Shown: one piece after another, positions 60,001 through 64,000 of the stretch
Layout: the number at the start of each line of letters is the position of its first letter
Numbering within the stretch: the first letter of the stretch is position 1
NCBI RefSeq assembly: GCF_020711255.1
Contig: NZ_JAJFAW010000003.1
Location: 62,001 to 126,000, forward strand
DNA: 64,000 bases
Source of the DNA: Hymenobacter plasmatis
Lineage (GTDB): Bacteria; Bacteroidota; Bacteroidia; Cytophagales; Hymenobacteraceae
Direction: 5' to 3'
Notes under the pieces: generated by a model
Told to the model about the DNA's origin: nothing
Databases searched by the model: none
The model's input: the letters and a program-made list of their open reading frames with translations, nothing else
Program-made: the position numbers and the translations under genes

Positions 60001-60086
60001 CTGCGTTTCAAGCAACGAATGACGTTTAATACCGTGGTGAAATTCAGGTGATTTAGCTCAACTTAAATTTTATTAACACTTACTAT

Positions 60087-60524
60087 ATGGCTTCTACTAA
60101 CAAGACTTTCAAGGCGTTGATTTTAAATGATTACAAAGGGGCGCCTTATGCAGATTGGATAAAGAATGGAGAAAAAACGATAGAAACCCGGTATAGGTCG
60201 TTCAATTACCGGGGTGATATTGTTATCTGCTGTGGAAAAACAAACTCAGTTGGTGAAAACGCGGGGAAAGCGTTATGCATAGTCGAGTTATGGAAAGTTA
60301 GACCAATGAGAAAGTCGGACGAAAAGGCTTCTGGTGTCAGCTACAACCCGGAAATAAAATCCTTTCTGCTCCGCAACTGGCGGCACTTTAGTCGTGACTT
60401 TGAGTTCTCTCCGCAAAGGGTTTCTGGAGCATGGCAGAGTCTCTTTGATATTACCATCCCGGATGATGTACATATAATTCCCCGGCCAGATATTAAGGCG
60501 TTTGAAGAAAACGAGATGCTTTAA
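60087..60524 (+). CDS. ASCH-like domain protein
   Basis: A 145-residue protein opening KALILNDYKGAPYADWIKNG, then KTIETRYRSFNYRGDIVICC, the ASCH/YqfB-type pattern in which Lys and Thr/Glu line an RNA- or nucleoside-binding cleft. Family members bind RNA or hydrolyse modified nucleosides. Its GC is much lower than the surroundings, suggesting horizontal gain. It sits in the segment bounded by the real and the decayed transketolase 3' ends. Confidence 0.72.
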   Translation: MASTNKTFKALILNDYKGAPYADWIKNGEKTIETRYRSFNYRGDIVICCGKTNSVGENAGKALCIVELWKVRPMRKSDEKASGVSYNPEIKSFLLRNWRHFSRDFEFSPQRVSGAWQSLFDITIPDDVHIIPRPDIKAFEENEML

Positions 60525-60588
60525 GTTTAAAGACGTGGCTTGGGGTTTTGCTTTTTACACTGGCATGAATTAAGTGTGCTAGCAAGAC

Positions 60589-62301
60589 CTATATCCCCCG
60601 CACAACTACATTATACTTATGGGCCGTCAAAAATTGCCTAATTGTTTTTAGCTCAATTCTGTCGGAATTTGCGGCGTTAGCTACCATGAGTAATTGTTGG
60701 TAGTAGAGCGCCGCGCTATCCTGGAGGCCTGCCCGCTCGGCGGCCAACCCTGCTCCATAAAGCCCATTAAACCGATTGGGGTGTTTTCGCAGGCTTGCCG
60801 AATAAGCTGCTAATGCCTGCTTGGGCTGGTTCAACTGCATCAGCATATCGCCAAGCAGTTCCCGGGCAGGAATGACTTCCGAAGGCGTAACCGGATGTTT
60901 TTCGGTTTGGTCTTCCAGGTCGGCGGCTTGGTTCATGTGCGCCACTGCTTCAGCATTTCGGCCGGCCAGGAGGTGAATCCATGCTTCGGCCGCACGTAGC
61001 TGAATTGCTACCTGCTTGGCCTTGTATGCATCTTTCTGATTGACTAGCAGGCTATGAATTCCTTCAAGCTGCGCTAGTTCGGCTGTGGCCGCTGCCATTT
61101 GGCCAGTATGAACCGAGCCCAGCACCCGAGCGAAATGGATGATAGCCTTTTGCCATGGGAAATCTCTCCACGGGACTAAAGTGCTATCAATTGGCAAGCT
61201 GGCCGCTTCCGGCCAACGCTTGTTTTCCAGCGAGTGCCGGGCCGGAATTGCGGCGAAAGCATACGCAACTTTAAAATTAAGCGGAGTAACCTCTTTAATT
61301 GATTTCAAATAATTTAATTGCTGCTTGGCAAGCGCGTTTTGGCCCCTCTGCAGGTAAGCGTAAACCAGATAATCCATGCCATGCAGCTCTTCGTCCCAAT
61401 GCCCTTTGATGCCGGCTTCCTGCGCATAGCATTGGGCTGAGGCCACGGAGGTTAGGTTAGAGTTTATGCATTCTTCCCAAAGCCCCAGGCGGGTGAAAAT
61501 ATGCGAAGGCATATGCAGGGCATGCGCTGACGACGGGGCAACTGCTGCATATTTTCTGGCCGCCGGCAAGGCTAATGCGGCCAGCTCCGGATAATCATAG
61601 GTGTGAATGATGTAATGGATAATACCCGGATGATTGGGCTCGTTGGGGTACAGCGCCTCAAGTAGCCGGCCGGCCTTCCGTTGGTTTTTAAACTGCTTAT
61701 CGGCTGGGTCTGCCGCAGCGGTTAGAGCTAATGCGTAAAATATGGTCGCCTCAGAATCAGTAGGATATTTTACATGCGCCAATTCCGTTGCTTTCTCAAA
61801 GGCTATGCACCGGCTGTGATGGTCCACCTGTTCCCAGTTTTGGTAATAGGCCGCAATGGCCGCAATGTAAGCGGCCTCTCTCGGTGACTTTTTTGCAATT
61901 GATTGGGCTATCGAAATTGCTTTCACTCCCTTCCTTAATTCAACATCGGAAGGCGGCGTCCAGAGGGGATGAAAATTAGCCATGGCCACTCCCCAATAAG
62001 CCATTGCGCACGCTGGGTCTTTATCAATAATTGTTGCGAATGCTTTTTCCGCTTCATCGTATTCAAATGAATGCAGCAGCTGCAGCGCCAGATTGAAGCT
62101 TTCTTGTGTTTCGGCGCCGCACGAGGTATTAAATTCAACTGCGCCCAATTTCCTGTCGGTAGCGCCGCAAGTAATAATCTGACCCCGCTTGAGACTTAGC
62201 TCCGTAATTGCTGCTTGCGATGGAGTTGAGCTTTTATTTTCGCACGAAGCAAGCTGCGCTGATAGCGCAATAAATAACCAATACAGCCGTGTTCGTTTCA
62301 T
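60589..62301 (-). CDS. TPR-repeat lipoprotein
   Basis: A 570-residue protein with a signal peptide and lipobox LASC (residue 20). A Cys pair near the mature N-terminus (TCGATDRKLG, NTSCGAE) precedes helical TPR-like repeats through to the C-terminus (LHSFEYDEAEKAFATIIDKD, ALAAYSASLRKHPNRFNGLY). Such proteins usually act as protein-binding scaffolds. AYWGVAMANFHPLWTPP also resembles the haem-family-like TPR proteins found near copper and c-type cytochrome genes, but none are adjacent. Its GC is below the window average. Confidence 0.75.
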   Translation of the reverse strand: MKRTRLYWLFIALSAQLASCENKSSTPSQAAITELSLKRGQIITCGATDRKLGAVEFNTSCGAETQESFNLALQLLHSFEYDEAEKAFATIIDKDPACAMAYWGVAMANFHPLWTPPSDVELRKGVKAISIAQSIAKKSPREAAYIAAIAAYYQNWEQVDHHSRCIAFEKATELAHVKYPTDSEATIFYALALTAAADPADKQFKNQRKAGRLLEALYPNEPNHPGIIHYIIHTYDYPELAALALPAARKYAAVAPSSAHALHMPSHIFTRLGLWEECINSNLTSVASAQCYAQEAGIKGHWDEELHGMDYLVYAYLQRGQNALAKQQLNYLKSIKEVTPLNFKVAYAFAAIPARHSLENKRWPEAASLPIDSTLVPWRDFPWQKAIIHFARVLGSVHTGQMAAATAELAQLEGIHSLLVNQKDAYKAKQVAIQLRAAEAWIHLLAGRNAEAVAHMNQAADLEDQTEKHPVTPSEVIPARELLGDMLMQLNQPKQALAAYSASLRKHPNRFNGLYGAGLAAERAGLQDSAALYYQQLLMVANAANSDRIELKTIRQFLTAHKYNVVVRGI

Positions 62302-62459
62302 GTCAGATGGTCGCTAAACGCTTCACAAGCTATTGAACTGTGATTTATTGACTGCACATTTTCTGTAGTAATAGCTTGTGTCAATGGCTTCTGTGCTGAA
62401 TATAGCTTTTTTGTAGCAAATGGAAGGGGTTTACCAATATTGAGCCGGCTATTCCTGAC

Positions 62460-62636
62460 TTCAGCGACAGCATCGCCCAGCTACTAGCCCGCTAAGAGCC
62501 GCTGCCCCTGAAAATGGTGGCCGTGAACGACAGCTTCGACGAAAGCACCACGCCCGACCAGCTGATGGAAAATGCAAGCTCAATGAAGCCGCTATTGTGG
62601 CCGCTGTGGAAGCCGTGATTAAGCAGCGGAAATAGG
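62460..62636 (+). pseudogene. Decayed copy of the transketolase C-subunit 3' end
   Basis: Closely matches 59768-59943 across about 175 bp (for example GTGGCCGTGAACGACAGCTT in both). An in-frame stop (CGCTAAGAG against CGCGAAGAG) and a one-base deletion (ATGGAAAATGC against ATGGAGAAATAC) inactivate it. It lacks the 5' part of the gene. It marks a partial duplication on the far side of the ASCH and TPR genes. Confidence 0.92.
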
Positions 62637-62650
62637 CACCAATAGTGCAT

Positions 62651-62688
62651 AAAAAGGCCTCGTAGATAACCTGCTAAGAGGCCTTTTT
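62651..62688 (+). terminator. Terminator downstream of the transketolase remnant
   Basis: AAAAAGGCCTC-loop-GAGGCCTTTTT. Confidence 0.85.
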
Positions 62689-62744
62689 ATTCCGTGTCAA
62701 CAGAGTTAGATTTATAAAGCTTGTGAATATTATCTCGTTTCAAT

Positions 62745-62752
62745 TATTTTTG
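62745..62752 (+). promoter_or_regulatory. -7 element (TAttTTTG) with -33 TTG
   Basis: TTG at 62721-62723, a 21-bp spacer, then TAttTTTG, 40 bp upstream of the secreted-protein ATG. Confidence 0.65.
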
Positions 62753-62792
62753 GTTTGCACCTGAAGCTTTTAAATACAGCCTTTATTTAAAA

Positions 62793-63173
62793 ATGAAAAA
62801 AAGATTTCTAATTGCTGGAATTGGCTGCGCGATACTTTGTTCATCTGCTCTCGATGCAACAGCTCAGGCAGCGCCAAAAAGCAATCTTAAATACGGAAAG
62901 TACGGATGCACTGCCACCAAGTATAAAGGTGGTTTCTACGAATTCATTCCCCACGGCTCGTTTACGATTAACGCGGATGGCACCTATTTCTACTCCGGTT
63001 TTGAGAAGCCCAGCAAGGGGAAATTCAGTGTTGATAAAGACGGCAACCTGCTATTTGCTGGCGGCTATCTTGACAAAGGCAAAGCAGAGAAAATAGACCG
63101 GCCCGATAAATTTTTCCTTGTATTCCCGACCATTCCGGACAATCGATGGACCTGCTCATGCGTGGAAAAATAA
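62793..63173 (+). CDS. Small secreted hypothetical protein
   Basis: A 126-residue protein. The signal peptide ends near DATAQA. The mature part opens KYGKYGCTATKYKGGFYEF and carries repeated Gly/Tyr-rich strands (GSFTINADGTYFYSGF, GKFSVDKDGNLLFAGGY), ending WTCSCVEK. Three mature cysteines are present. It looks like a small beta-sandwich domain; no family is recognised. A good promoter and terminator flank it, so it is expressed alone. Confidence 0.75.
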   Translation: MKKRFLIAGIGCAILCSSALDATAQAAPKSNLKYGKYGCTATKYKGGFYEFIPHGSFTINADGTYFYSGFEKPSKGKFSVDKDGNLLFAGGYLDKGKAEKIDRPDKFFLVFPTIPDNRWTCSCVEK

Positions 63174-63192
63174 TTTCTTGAGTAAGCGTGTG

Positions 63193-63225
63193 AAAAGCCT
63201 GACATGAAAATATGTTAGGCTTTTT
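63193..63225 (+). terminator. Terminator of the small secreted protein gene
   Basis: AAAAGCCTGACAT-loop-ATGTTAGGC followed by TTTTT. Confidence 0.85.
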
Positions 63226-63370
63226 ATTGCTTCATAGTTGAGCGAGGTGGTTTCAGGGTTGGCATAAAATGACGGTACTTGCCACTGCCTTTTCTGGGGT
63301 GGGCATTAAACGCGGCCGTTAACTTGCAGTCCAACCCCTGCCTTCGCCACCCAGGCGTATTTATTCGCGT

Positions 63371-63919
63371 TTGGAAGACCACGACATCCTGCTCAAGTTT
63401 CAAGACCCGGCTTCGCGCAATCTGGCGTTCAACCAACTCGTGCGCAAGTACCAGAGCAAGGTGTACTGGCACGTGCGCAAGATGGTAATCGACCACGACG
63501 ATGCCGACGACCTCACCCAGGACGTCTTCATTAAGGTGTGGAAGCACCTCGAGAACTTCCGGCAGGACGCCGCTCTCTTCACCTGGATTTACCGCATTGC
63601 CACCAACGAATGCCTAAACTTCTTGAGCAGCAAGCGGCGCAAGTTTCTGCTGCCGCTCACGGACGTGGGCGCCGAGCTGGCTGCCAAAATTGAAGCCGAC
63701 CCCGCCCTGGCCGGCGACGAAATTGAGCTGAAACTGCAACAAGCCATTCTGCGGCTGCCCGACAAACAACGCCTGGTCTTCAACCTGCGCTACTACGACG
63801 AAATGCCGTACGAGCAAATGGCCGAAGTAACGGGCACCAGCGTGGGCGCGCTGAAGGCCAGCTACCACCATGCGGTGAAAAAAGTGGAAGAATACGTAAC
63901 CCGCAACACGGCTGATTAA
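63371..63919 (+). CDS. ECF-type RNA polymerase sigma factor
   Basis: A 182-residue protein from a TTG start. Sigma region 2 (about 22-90) contains HVRKMVIDHDDADDLTQDVF and FTWIYRIATNECLNFL. Sigma region 4 (about 120-175) contains LQQAILRLPDKQRLVFNLRY and MAEVTGTSVGALKASYHHA. It directs transcription of a stress or envelope regulon not identifiable here. No ATG lies upstream in frame near the family N-terminus. The next gene starts 64 bp downstream and is likely its anti-sigma factor or a cotranscribed partner. Confidence 0.93.
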   Translation: MEDHDILLKFQDPASRNLAFNQLVRKYQSKVYWHVRKMVIDHDDADDLTQDVFIKVWKHLENFRQDAALFTWIYRIATNECLNFLSSKRRKFLLPLTDVGAELAAKIEADPALAGDEIELKLQQAILRLPDKQRLVFNLRYYDEMPYEQMAEVTGTSVGALKASYHHAVKKVEEYVTRNTAD

Positions 63920-63982
63920 CCCCGCAATACAAATTTTTACCGGCTGATTTAAACGCCGGGCCTGCTTCTTCATCCAACTGCC

Positions 63983-64000
63983 ATGAAACCTTCCTTTAAG
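63983..64000 (+). CDS. Start of the next gene, cut by window edge
   Basis: An ATG followed by five sense codons (MKPSFK) to the window end. Its position right behind an ECF sigma factor suggests an anti-sigma factor or small partner, but only six codons are visible, so this is by context alone. Confidence 0.4.

Noticed and set aside
1..64000. CRISPR array or restriction/defence island
   Set aside because: No regularly spaced direct repeats or cas, restriction or abortive-infection genes were seen; the repeats present are inverted and dispersed.

Overview
This window looks like chromosome from a GC-rich member of the Bacteroidota, most likely Hymenobacter or a close relative (family Hymenobacteraceae). 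The grounds are: many upstream regions carry the Bacteroidota -7 element TAnnTTTG; one giant secreted protein ends in a type IX secretion (T9SS) sorting domain; there are TonB-dependent receptors with an N-terminal carboxypeptidase-regulatory-like domain; and the arginine pathway uses the N-acyl-ornithine carbamoyltransferase typical of this phylum. The genus is inferred, not proven.

Layout. 1-2730: a DUF2461 gene cut by the window edge, a YcbX/mARC-like MOSC protein, a TPR-SH3 membrane protein and a tRNA-Lys. 2747-16386: a complete arginine/carbamoyl-phosphate regulon in two divergent operons. The minus operon runs GNAT (ArgA-like), argG, argC, argD, carA, carB, a small foreign-looking gene, argF'. 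The plus operon runs argB, argE, argH. Their promoters overlap face to face near 12.99-13.01 kb. 16.4-25.1 kb: a TonB receptor, PAP2 phosphatase, half-size EamA transporter, RecE-like PD-(D/E)XK nuclease, TetR with hydrolase and ABM monooxygenase, a J-domain protein and a deacetylase. 25.1-27.3 kb: a candidate structured RNA with its own terminator, then rtcB. 27.4-32.2 kb: a 1589-residue T9SS cargo protein. 32.4-42.5 kb: mostly single metabolic genes (MOSC, metalloprotease, PhzF, mutM, SDR, bile-acid-type symporter, dienelactone hydrolase, LLM oxidoreductase). 42.7-46.4 kb: a siderophore receptor and PepSY protein behind two matching operator-like palindromes. 46.4-55.1 kb: TSUP transporter, dnaB, mpl, lipoproteins, FAH and M23 proteins. 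55.3-60 kb: peroxiredoxin and a split transketolase whose halves are separated by a VWA protein and a small mobile-looking DUF559 unit. 60-64 kb: ASCH and TPR genes, a decayed copy of the transketolase 3' end, a small secreted protein and an ECF sigma factor.

The most unusual feature is the DUF559 unit (58417-58957). A 121-residue Vsr/PD-(D/E)XK-like nuclease gene sits between 71-bp inverted repeats. Each arm folds into two hairpins, and one hairpin differs between the arms by compensatory changes that keep it paired. Related hairpin pairs without a nuclease gene occur at 40458-40614 and, more degenerate, at 7419-7541; a lone two-hairpin unit lies at 56959-57013. This resembles the REP/RAYT arrangement but with a different nuclease. 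Four other palindromic repeat families (near 8.7, 15.0/23.0/35.9, 47.3 and 49.2 kb) also sit in gene gaps, several inside the arginine operons.

No CRISPR array, rRNA, prophage or conventional insertion sequence was seen.
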